A stretch of DNA of 13,142 nucleotides. Origin: Verrucomicrobia bacterium UBA3841 (GTDB lineage Bacteria > Verrucomicrobiota > Kiritimatiellia > RFP12 > UBA1067). Below are positions 5,623-11,640 of this stretch, one piece after another (positions within the stretch are counted from its first letter, which is position 1; each line of letters starts with the position of its first letter). Where the stretch lies: contig DGHT01000004.1 in NCBI GenBank assembly GCA_002392765.1, positions 1-13,142 of the forward strand, in the 5' to 3' direction. Under the pieces are notes generated by a model. It had not been told where the DNA came from, did not search any database, and saw only the letters and a program-made list of their open reading frames with translations. The translations under genes and the position numbers were made by a program.

Positions 5623-7229
5623 TACTGGTTATAGACAATTACGATTCGTTCACGTACAACCTCGTCCAGGCGATGCGGACGCTGGGCGCGGAAGTGAAGG
5701 TCGTGCGCAACAATGAAATCGACGTTCCGGGTATCGCTGCGCTGAACCCGTCTGCGATAGTGCTGTCTCCGGGGCCGGGCAACCCCGATTCGGCGGGCGT
5801 TACGCTCGCGGCGGTGAAGGCGTTCGCCGGCAGGATGCCGATTATGGGCGTGTGCCTCGGACACCAGTCGATCGCACAGGCGTTCGGCGGGCGTATCGTC
5901 CACGCGAAACGGATCATGCACGGCAAGACGAGCCGCATACGCCACGACGGGAAAGGCCTTTTCGAGGGGCTGGACCAGGGGTTTGAGGCGATGCGCTACC
6001 ATTCCCTGGCTGTCGACCGCGCAACGCTTCCAGACTGTTTCGAAATCTCGGCGGAAAGCGAGGACGGGGAAATCATGGGGCTCAGGCACAAGACGCTGCC
6101 GGTAGAGTCTCTCCAGTACCATCCCGAATCCATCGGGACGCCGCAGGGCATGAAGCAGCTCGCGAATTTCATAGAATCGGCGACGGGACGCCAGATGCGC
6201 AAGACGATGCCGCAGTCGGTTCGCAAGGCGGTCGTCGCGCGCGCTCTCGACGGGGCCGTTCCAAGCGAAGAGGAGGCGGAGCGGTTTTTCGCATCGATCC
6301 TCGCGGGAGAGGTCGGGGAACCCGAACTCGCCGCGTTTCTGACTGCGATCGCGAGAAACCCCGTCACGGCCGGGGAGCTCGCGGGCGCCGCGCGAGCGAT
6401 GTCGGACGCCGCCGTGAAAGTCGACCTCGGCGGGCTCGATCCCGTCGACATAGTCGGCACCGGCGGGGACGGTTCGAACTCGTTCAACGTCTCGACGACG
6501 GCGGCGTTCATCGCGGCCGGGGCGGGGGCGGTCGTCGCGAAGCACGGCAATATCGCCTCCACGTCGATGTGCGGATCCGCCGATGTGCTGCGCGAACTGG
6601 GCTTGAACATGGACGCCGGGGCGGACAGGATGGCGGACTGCATCAAGCGGTGCGGGGTGGGGTTTCTGTTCGCTCGCGGACTCCATCCGGCGATGAAATT
6701 CGCGGCGCCCGTCCGGCGGACGCTCGGCTTCCGTACCGTGTTCAACCTTTTGGGGCCTCTCACGAATCCGGCGGGAGCCAAGAGGCACGTGATCGGCGTT
6801 CCACAGGAGAAACTCACGATAGCGATTGCCGAGGCGCTGCGTCTCCTGGGTTCGACGCGGGCGATGGTCGTGTGCGGCGCGGGAGGGCTTGACGAGATCA
6901 GTCCCGACGGCTTCACGTTCGCATCGACCCTCGACGGCGGAAGCGTATCGAGTACGCTTCTGGACGCCGGACGCAAATACGGCGAGCGCTTCCCTGTCGA
7001 TGCGATAAAAGGCGGGGACGCGGCGGCGAACGCGAAAATCCTGCTGTCGGTCCTCTCGGGAGAGGATCGCGGCGGATGCCGCGCGGCGGCGGTCGAGAAC
7101 GCGGCGGCGGCGATACTCGTGGCGGGGAAGGCGGACGACTATTCCGGCGCGCTGGAGATGGCGAAGGAGTCGGTCGATTCGGGCCGCGCCATGCAGAAAC
7201 TCAAAGACATGCTGGAGGCGATGAAATGA
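5619..7229 (+). CDS. trpGD: Fused anthranilate synthase glutaminase and anthranilate phosphoribosyltransferase
   Basis: 536 residues in two domains. TrpG (about 1-188) is a class I glutamine amidotransferase that supplies ammonia to TrpE; it shows MILVIDNYDSFTYN, the oxyanion PGPGNP, catalytic C79 in GVCLGHQ, and H168/E170 in HPES. TrpD (about 198-536) transfers phosphoribose from PRPP to anthranilate; it shows GTGGDGSNSFNVST (280-293) for PRPP binding, KHGN (308-311), CGSADVLRELG (318-328) and NLLGPLTNP (377-385). The arginine usual after KHGN is isoleucine here, a change I cannot interpret. The linker is very short, about ten residues. The start is the ATG at 5619 within the trpE stop, with GGAGGAG just before it; a longer upstream frame is only overlap with trpE. 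TrpG-TrpD fusion is known in enterobacteria and some others. Confidence 0.96.
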   Translation: MILVIDNYDSFTYNLVQAMRTLGAEVKVVRNNEIDVPGIAALNPSAIVLSPGPGNPDSAGVTLAAVKAFAGRMPIMGVCLGHQSIAQAFGGRIVHAKRIMHGKTSRIRHDGKGLFEGLDQGFEAMRYHSLAVDRATLPDCFEISAESEDGEIMGLRHKTLPVESLQYHPESIGTPQGMKQLANFIESATGRQMRKTMPQSVRKAVVARALDGAVPSEEEAERFFASILAGEVGEPELAAFLTAIARNPVTAGELAGAARAMSDAAVKVDLGGLDPVDIVGTGGDGSNSFNVSTTAAFIAAGAGAVVAKHGNIASTSMCGSADVLRELGLNMDAGADRMADCIKRCGVGFLFARGLHPAMKFAAPVRRTLGFRTVFNLLGPLTNPAGAKRHVIGVPQEKLTIAIAEALRLLGSTRAMVVCGAGGLDEISPDGFTFASTLDGGSVSSTLLDAGRKYGERFPVDAIKGGDAAANAKILLSVLSGEDRGGCRAAAVENAAAAILVAGKADDYSGALEMAKESVDSGRAMQKLKDMLEAMK

Positions 7230-8017
7230 GCGACATACTTGAGGAGCTGACGGAGGCGCGCCGGCGCGACGCCGCCGCGCGCGAAGCGGAAATTCCGCTG
7301 GCCGAAATGGAGAGGCGCGCGGCGTCCGCGCCGCCGCCGCGCGATTTCGCGGCAGCGTTCGGCACGGAGGGGAGCGCCGGCGCCAGGCTGCCGCGCGTGA
7401 TCGCGGAACTCAAGCGGGCAAGCCCCAGCGAAGGGATGATACGCGAGGATTTCCGTCCGGTCGAACTTGCGCGGGAGCTCCAGGCGGCCGGCGCGGCGGC
7501 GCTGTCGGTCCTCTGCGAACCGCACAGGTTCCTGGGCGGCGAGGAGTATCTCGTTTCCGTGCGGAAAGCGGTTTCCGTTCCGCTCCTGTACAAGGATTTC
7601 ATTTCAACGCGCTACCAGCTTGCGGCGGCGCGCGCGGCGGGGGCCGACGCCGCGCTCCTGATCGCGGCGGTTCTCGATGACGCGGCGCTCGGGGAACTTC
7701 TTTCGTACGCGCACGGCGTCGGACTCGCCGCGCTTGTGGAAACGCACGACGCGGCCGAGATCGACCGCGCCGTTTCGTGCGGGGCTCGCATAGTAGGCGT
7801 GAACTGCAGGAACCTCAGGAACTTCTCGACGGACGTGTCGCTGCTCGAATCGCTCGTCGGACGCATCCCGCGCCCGTGCATCAGGATCGCGGAATCGGGG
7901 ATGCACACGGCGGAGGCGATTCGCCGCGCGAAGGCGGCGGGCGCCGACGGCTTTCTCGTCGGGACCGCGCTCATGCGCGCTCCCTCCCCCGGCGCGAAAT
8001 TGAAGGAGCTGGGATGA
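7226..8017 (+). CDS. trpC: Indole-3-glycerol phosphate synthase
   Basis: 263 residues, a single-domain TIM barrel that closes CdRP to indole-3-glycerol phosphate. All catalytic residues expected from the family are present: E61 and K63 in IAELKRASPSEG, K123 in LLYKDFI, E172 in LVETH, N193 in GVNCRNL, and E223/S224 in IAESGM. The phosphate-binding end VGTALM is at 245-250. There is no fused TrpF domain; trpF is separate at the end of the operon. The start ATG at 7226 overlaps the trpGD stop (ATGA) and has a GGAGG Shine-Dalgarno inside trpGD. The stop is followed within a few bases by a 7-bp-period tandem tract, which separates it from trpB. Confidence 0.96.
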   Translation: MSDILEELTEARRRDAAAREAEIPLAEMERRAASAPPPRDFAAAFGTEGSAGARLPRVIAELKRASPSEGMIREDFRPVELARELQAAGAAALSVLCEPHRFLGGEEYLVSVRKAVSVPLLYKDFISTRYQLAAARAAGADAALLIAAVLDDAALGELLSYAHGVGLAALVETHDAAEIDRAVSCGARIVGVNCRNLRNFSTDVSLLESLVGRIPRPCIRIAESGMHTAEAIRRAKAAGADGFLVGTALMRAPSPGAKLKELG

Positions 8018-8024
8018 GGGATGA

Positions 8025-8059
8025 ATGTAAAATGAAAAATGTAAAGTGTAAAATGTGAA
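8025..8059 (+). repeat. Heptamer tandem tract RTGTAAA between trpC and trpB
   Basis: Five units of 7 bases in perfect register: ATGTAAA, ATGAAAA, ATGTAAA, GTGTAAA, ATGTGAA. The tract starts 7 bases after the trpC stop. It contains several RTG triplets, each soon followed by an in-frame stop, so it encodes nothing. Confidence 0.85.
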
Positions 8060-8067
8060 AATACGCT

Positions 8068-8095
8068 TAACAACTAACAACTAACGACTAACAAC
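8068..8095 (+). repeat. Heptamer tandem tract TAACAAC ending at the trpB start
   Basis: Four units of 7 bases (TAACAAC, TAACAAC, TAACGAC, TAACAAC), one mismatch in total, ending one base before the trpB ATG at 8097. It has a different sequence from the preceding tract but the same period. It occupies the place where a Shine-Dalgarno should be, and none is visible. Confidence 0.88.
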
Positions 8096-8096
8096 T

Positions 8097-9266
8097 ATGA
8101 AAACACATTACGGAATATACGGCGGTCAGTATGTCGCCGAAACATTGATGGGGCCGCTGGCCGAACTTGAAAAGGCCTACCTTGAAAGCCGCGAAGACGC
8201 GGCGTTCAGGGCGGAGCTGGAGTCCATACTCCACGACTACGTGGGGAGGGAGACTCCGCTGACGCATTTGAAGCGGCTTTCCGCGCATCTCGGAGGCGCG
8301 CAGATCGTCCTCAAGCGCGAGGATTTGAACCATACTGGCGCGCACAAGGTGAACAACACCGTCGGACAGGCGCTTCTGGCCAGACGTATGGGAAAGAAGC
8401 GTCTCATAGCCGAGACCGGCGCGGGAATGCACGGCGTTGCGACGGCCACAGTCGCGGCGCTGCTGGGCCTTCCGTGCGAAGTGTACATGGGAGCGATCGA
8501 CGTCGAACGCCAGGCGCCGAACGTACAGCGGATGCGAATGCTGGGCGCTAAGGTCAACCCCGTTTCGGAAGGGAGCGCCACGCTCAAGGATGCGATGAAC
8601 GAGGCCATAAGGGATTGGGTCGCGAACTGCGACGACACGTTCTACGTGATCGGAACAGTCGCGGGGCCGTATCCGTATCCGCAGATGGTGAGGGATTTCC
8701 AGAGCGTGATCGGACGCGAGGCGCGCCGCCAGATGCTTGAAAAATTCGGGCGGCTCCCCGACCAGGCGATAGCGTGCGTGGGCGGCGGGTCGAACGCGAT
8801 CGGACTGTTCGCCGGATTCATGGACGATCCTGTCAAACTCGTAGGAGTCGAAGCGGGCGGAAAGGGACTTGCCTCCGGCGAACACGCCGCGTCGATAAAC
8901 GGCGGACGCCCGGGCGTCCTCCACGGCGCGAAAACCTATCTCCTGGAAACGCCGCAGGGACAGATCGTCGACACGTATTCCGTCTCGGCCGGACTCGACT
9001 ACCCCGGCGTCGGACCGGAGCACGCGTATCTCGCCGACACCGGAAGGGCGGAGTATTCAGTCATCTGCGACGACGAGGCGATCGCCGCTTTCGACATGCT
9101 GTGCCGCTTCGAAGGAATCATCCCCGCGCTCGAATCGAGCCACGCCCTCGCTGAAGCGATTAAGAGGGCGCCGTCGCTTCCCGCCGACGCGATATTGCTC
9201 GTGAATCTCTCCGGCAGGGGTGACAAGGATATGGACAACATTGCAAATTACAGAAAGGCTCATTGA
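8097..9266 (+). CDS. trpB: Tryptophan synthase beta chain
   Basis: 389 residues, PLP-dependent. It condenses indole delivered from TrpA with serine to make tryptophan. The PLP lysine is K84 in HTGAHKVNN, the catalytic glutamate is E106 in AETGAGMHG, the PLP phosphate loop is GGGSNA, and the C-terminal LSGRGDKD is typical. Length and motifs fit the common TrpB1 type that forms an alpha2-beta2 complex with TrpA. PVSEGS replaces the more common PVxSGS, a minor change. The start ATG at 8097 aligns with the family N-terminus, but the 28 bases before it are a TAACAAC tandem repeat with no ribosome binding site. It may therefore start on an unstructured A-rich leader, or be set apart from trpC expression. 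One base separates it from trpA. Confidence 0.97.
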   Translation: MKTHYGIYGGQYVAETLMGPLAELEKAYLESREDAAFRAELESILHDYVGRETPLTHLKRLSAHLGGAQIVLKREDLNHTGAHKVNNTVGQALLARRMGKKRLIAETGAGMHGVATATVAALLGLPCEVYMGAIDVERQAPNVQRMRMLGAKVNPVSEGSATLKDAMNEAIRDWVANCDDTFYVIGTVAGPYPYPQMVRDFQSVIGREARRQMLEKFGRLPDQAIACVGGGSNAIGLFAGFMDDPVKLVGVEAGGKGLASGEHAASINGGRPGVLHGAKTYLLETPQGQIVDTYSVSAGLDYPGVGPEHAYLADTGRAEYSVICDDEAIAAFDMLCRFEGIIPALESSHALAEAIKRAPSLPADAILLVNLSGRGDKDMDNIANYRKAH

Positions 9267-9267
9267 T

Positions 9268-10032
9268 ATGAACAGAATCCAGAAAACATTCTCCTCCGCA
9301 AAGGAGCAGGGACGCAGCGTATTCGTCGCGTATCTGACAGTCGGATGTCCGACGCCGGAGGGTACGTTGAAGGCGATAGACAAACTTGTCGAGGGCGGCG
9401 CGGATGTGATAGAACTGGGAATCCCGTTTTCCGATCCGTTCGCCGACGGTGCCGTCATCAGATCCGCCGCATATAAGGCAATCGCGCAGGGAGTGGATAT
9501 GGATGCCGTCCTTTCCGTCGCCGCAGAGGCGCGCAGGCGCCATCCCGAAACCCCGTTCGTCGCATTCGGCTACTACAACATGATATTCTCGTACGGCAAC
9601 GAAAAGTTTGCCGGAAAGGCGGCCGCGGCGGGAATCGATGCCGTGCTGGCGGTAGATCTGCCGCTGGAGGAGCGCGGCGAACTCGTTCCGGTGCTGAAGA
9701 AGCACGGTCTCGCATTCATTCCGCTCATCGCCCCGAATACGCCGATGGAGCGCGTACGCAGAAGCGCGGAGGGGATGGAGGACGGTTTCTTGTACGCGAT
9801 GACGGTCAAGGGCGTGACCGGTGTCAGGGGCAGCCTGCCGGATGATGTGGCGGGCAGGCTCGATGCGATACGCCGCGAAACAGGCATGAGCGTCGTCGCC
9901 GGTTTCGGAATATCTTCGCGCGGGCAGGGCGAAGCGCTTGTAAAGGGACATGCAGACGGGTACGTCATCGGGTCGGCGATCGTGAAGAAGCTTTGCGAAG
10001 AAGGCTGGGAAAAGGCGGAGAGTCTCGTATGA
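9268..10032 (+). CDS. trpA: Tryptophan synthase alpha chain
   Basis: 254 residues, a TIM barrel that cleaves indole-3-glycerol phosphate to indole and glyceraldehyde 3-phosphate and passes indole to TrpB. The catalytic pair E49 (ELGIPF) and D60 (DPFADG) is present at the classical positions. APNTPMERV, VKGVTGVRG and GFGISSRGQ, plus the C-terminal IGSAIVK, match the family phosphate-binding regions. In DPFADGAVIRSA the usual P-x-I-Q is A-V-I-R. The start at ATG 9268 is chosen over an upstream in-frame ATG inside trpB, because GAAAGG (9253-9258) lies at good spacing and the protein then begins like other TrpA. The stop overlaps trpF in ATGA. Confidence 0.96.
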   Translation: MNRIQKTFSSAKEQGRSVFVAYLTVGCPTPEGTLKAIDKLVEGGADVIELGIPFSDPFADGAVIRSAAYKAIAQGVDMDAVLSVAAEARRRHPETPFVAFGYYNMIFSYGNEKFAGKAAAAGIDAVLAVDLPLEERGELVPVLKKHGLAFIPLIAPNTPMERVRRSAEGMEDGFLYAMTVKGVTGVRGSLPDDVAGRLDAIRRETGMSVVAGFGISSRGQGEALVKGHADGYVIGSAIVKKLCEEGWEKAESLV

Positions 10033-10646
10033 GCAAGACTGCTGCGCAGATAAAGATATGCGGCATCAACGATGCGTCGATCGCTGCGCTGTGCGAGCGG
10101 CTCGGCGCGTCGTATTTAGGCTTCATTTTCGCGGCCGGTTCGCCGCGCAGGGTCGATCCGGCCGCCGCGCGCGCGATCGGCGGCGCGCTTGAAGGGAGGG
10201 CGCGGCGCGTGGGCGTATTTACGGAAGGCGGAGCCGGGGATGTAATCCGGACGGCTCGCGAGGCCGGAGTCGGCATCGTCCAGCTGCATTCTACGTCTTA
10301 CGGGGAGGAGGACGTGCGACGGATGAAAGAGGCGGGGTTTGGCGTCTGGGCGCTTTGGGGCGCGGAAGGTTGCGCCGCAGCGGATGCGGTGCTTCTGGAC
10401 GGAAGCGACGGACGCCAAAGCGGTGGAACGGGGCGGCTTGCCGACTGGAATCTCGCGCGGGAGCTTTCAGCGTCGGGGAGGAAGGTTGTTCTAGCGGGAG
10501 GCATTTCCGCCGCGAATGCGGCGGAGGCGGCCGCAACCGGAGCGGAGGTGCTGGACGTGAACAGTTCGCTCGAAAGCGCGCGCGGCGTCAAATCCGCCGC
10601 GCTTGTCGAGGAATTCTTTGCGATTTTTCAAGAATCCGGTTCTTAG
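10029..10646 (+). CDS. trpF: Phosphoribosylanthranilate isomerase
   Basis: 205 residues, a TIM barrel that isomerises phosphoribosylanthranilate to CdRP, the step before TrpC. The general base C11 is in IKICGI, and the likely general acid is D124 in LLDGSDG. SPRRV (38-42), VQLH (84-87), GGTGRLADW (132-140) and LAGGIS (155-160) fit the family. The usual DxxSGxE near the end reads DVNSSLE here, with Gly replaced by Ser in a phosphate-binding turn, so it diverges somewhat. The start ATG at 10029 overlaps the trpA stop, and GGAGAG precedes it. Being last in the operon, after trpBA, is less usual than a position beside or fused to trpC. No strong terminator follows; a 6-bp AGAATC/GATTCT hairpin at 10631-10651 lacks a T-run. 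Confidence 0.93.
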   Translation: MSKTAAQIKICGINDASIAALCERLGASYLGFIFAAGSPRRVDPAAARAIGGALEGRARRVGVFTEGGAGDVIRTAREAGVGIVQLHSTSYGEEDVRRMKEAGFGVWALWGAEGCAAADAVLLDGSDGRQSGGTGRLADWNLARELSASGRKVVLAGGISAANAAEAAATGAEVLDVNSSLESARGVKSAALVEEFFAIFQESGS

Positions 10647-10670
10647 ATTCTGGTTTATGGTTCTCTTGAA

Positions 10671-10689
10671 TTTCATTATTTCACAATTC
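10671..10689. repeat. Short octamer tract left of locus B
   Basis: TTTCATTA, TTTCACAA, TTC: two units plus a part of the same octamer as the tract at 901-944. It lies 25 bases after the trpF stop and just before repeat module Y. Confidence 0.65.
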
Positions 10690-10693
10690 TAAA

Positions 10694-10772
10694 ACGGGCG
10701 GGACGCCACCCCTGCATTGAGCTCGACTTCGTCGACTTCGGCCTTTGGCCTCGGGGGATATGTTCCCCCAGT
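10694..10772 (-). repeat. Interspersed repeat Y, locus B
   Basis: Matches 808-885 with one substitution and one extra T. It contains the same 9-base direct repeat, the GGCC-TTT-GGCC element and the GGGGGA/TCCCCC hairpin. Here it comes before module X on the plus strand, the reverse of locus A. It lies between the convergent ends of trpF and the 10868-11620 gene, where its GC-rich hairpins might help terminate transcription from both sides, although no T-run is attached. Confidence 0.9.
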
Positions 10773-10773
10773 G

Positions 10774-10799
10774 ACGGGCGGGACGCCCATTCCCCCAGT
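10774..10799 (-). repeat. Interspersed repeat X, locus B
   Basis: ACGGGCGGGACGCCC and an end of ATTCCCCCAGT. It differs by one base from the core of the copy at 228-259 and is joined to module Y by a single G. Confidence 0.88.
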
Positions 10800-10810
10800 A
10801 GGCCGTTCCC

Positions 10811-10867
10811 CATAATTCCACAATTCCACATTCCCATAATTCCACAATTCCATAATTCCATAATAAT
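10811..10867. repeat. 8-bp-period tandem tract after the exported helical protein gene
   Basis: Six octamers (CATAATTC, CACAATTC, CACATTCC, CATAATTC, CACAATTC, CATAATTC) and a degenerate end that runs directly into the stop codon of the minus-strand gene. It is the same octamer family, phase-shifted, as 901-944, and again fills the space between a stop codon and the X/Y modules. Confidence 0.87.
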
Positions 10868-11620
10868 TCACTCCTCTTGTGCGGCATCGGCCTGCGCAGC
10901 GTCATACAGTTCCGCCGGTTTGCCGGTCAGTCCCGGCGGTCGCAGCCTTGCAAGGTTGTCGCGCCGCTGCTGGCTGTGGCGGTACCAGGGATTGAGCGTA
11001 TACGCACAGCGATCTATGAATAAATAATCCAAATCAGTTTCTATTGCAGCTCTTTCAACGAAGAACGCCGCAATCCTCGCTTGCTGCGCTGGATCGTCAA
11101 TGTAGCTGTCGCTCCTGCCTTCGCTGCACATGCCCAGCAAGGCAAGATTTGCCGATCTCCGAATATCATGAGAATATGTGGTATTGTTTGTTACAATATT
11201 TCGAGCAAAAGGAATCAACACGGATGAGTGCCTGAGAATTGAAATACCCGCTCCAACAGCAGCTTCCTGCGCATAGTCCATGCTGTTCGTCATTATCGTG
11301 CGAAGATAAGGCAATTCGTTTGTGCCGCCATATTGCCCAATAAACAAAACCGCGCTTTGCCTCAAAACTTGAGTATAAAAATTTGTTTCCGCGATGTTGC
11401 TGCGCCGGACAATCTCCTTCAAATCCTCGACAACGACATTTGTGGTGACATGATATTTGACAATCACATCGTCTGGCGTCGGTTCCGGTACGGCCGCATC
11501 AAGATTGTCGCTCGGTATGAACGCGCAGATATTGGCAAGATCGGACAATCTTTCCTCCCGCACGTCGCCGAATGCCGCCAGACACAAAACTATCGCCACG
11601 GTTGCCATCGATTTCTTCAT
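10868..11620 (-). CDS. Exported helical-repeat (HEAT-like) protein
   Basis: 250 residues. A signal peptide covers about residues 1-18 (MKKSMATVAIVLCLAAFG). The mature part looks alpha-helical, with two or three loosely similar segments of about 35-40 residues (VLFIGQYGGTNELPYLRTIM, AAVGAGISILRHSSVLIPFA, RRSANLALLGMCSEG) that resemble HEAT-like repeats; this is by eye only. The C-terminus is acidic and alanine-rich. ATG 11620 has AGAAAGG about 10 bases upstream, and the stop of the putative peptidase gene lies only 20 bases before it, so the two are probably one operon. The helical protein may then be a partner or regulator of the peptidase, but that is inference. I do not recognise a named family. 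Confidence 0.8.
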   Translation of the reverse strand: MKKSMATVAIVLCLAAFGDVREERLSDLANICAFIPSDNLDAAVPEPTPDDVIVKYHVTTNVVVEDLKEIVRRSNIAETNFYTQVLRQSAVLFIGQYGGTNELPYLRTIMTNSMDYAQEAAVGAGISILRHSSVLIPFARNIVTNNTTYSHDIRRSANLALLGMCSEGRSDSYIDDPAQQARIAAFFVERAAIETDLDYLFIDRCAYTLNPWYRHSQQRRDNLARLRPPGLTGKPAELYDAAQADAAQEE

Positions 11621-11640
11621 GTTGCATCGCCTTTCTGTCT

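Noticed and set aside
5412..6788. 458-codon open frame on the minus strand opposite trpE/trpGD
   Set aside because: Fully antisense to well-identified trp genes, with an Arg-rich product and no motif. Other long antisense frames in the operon were dismissed for the same reason.
10631..10651. Hairpin at the end of trpF as intrinsic terminator
   Set aside because: Only six pairs, AT-rich, with no T-run after it; too weak to call.
10676..10905. 60-74 codon minus-strand frames across locus B
   Set aside because: They translate the octamer tract and modules X/Y and overlap the end of the 10868-11620 gene; no independent evidence for coding.
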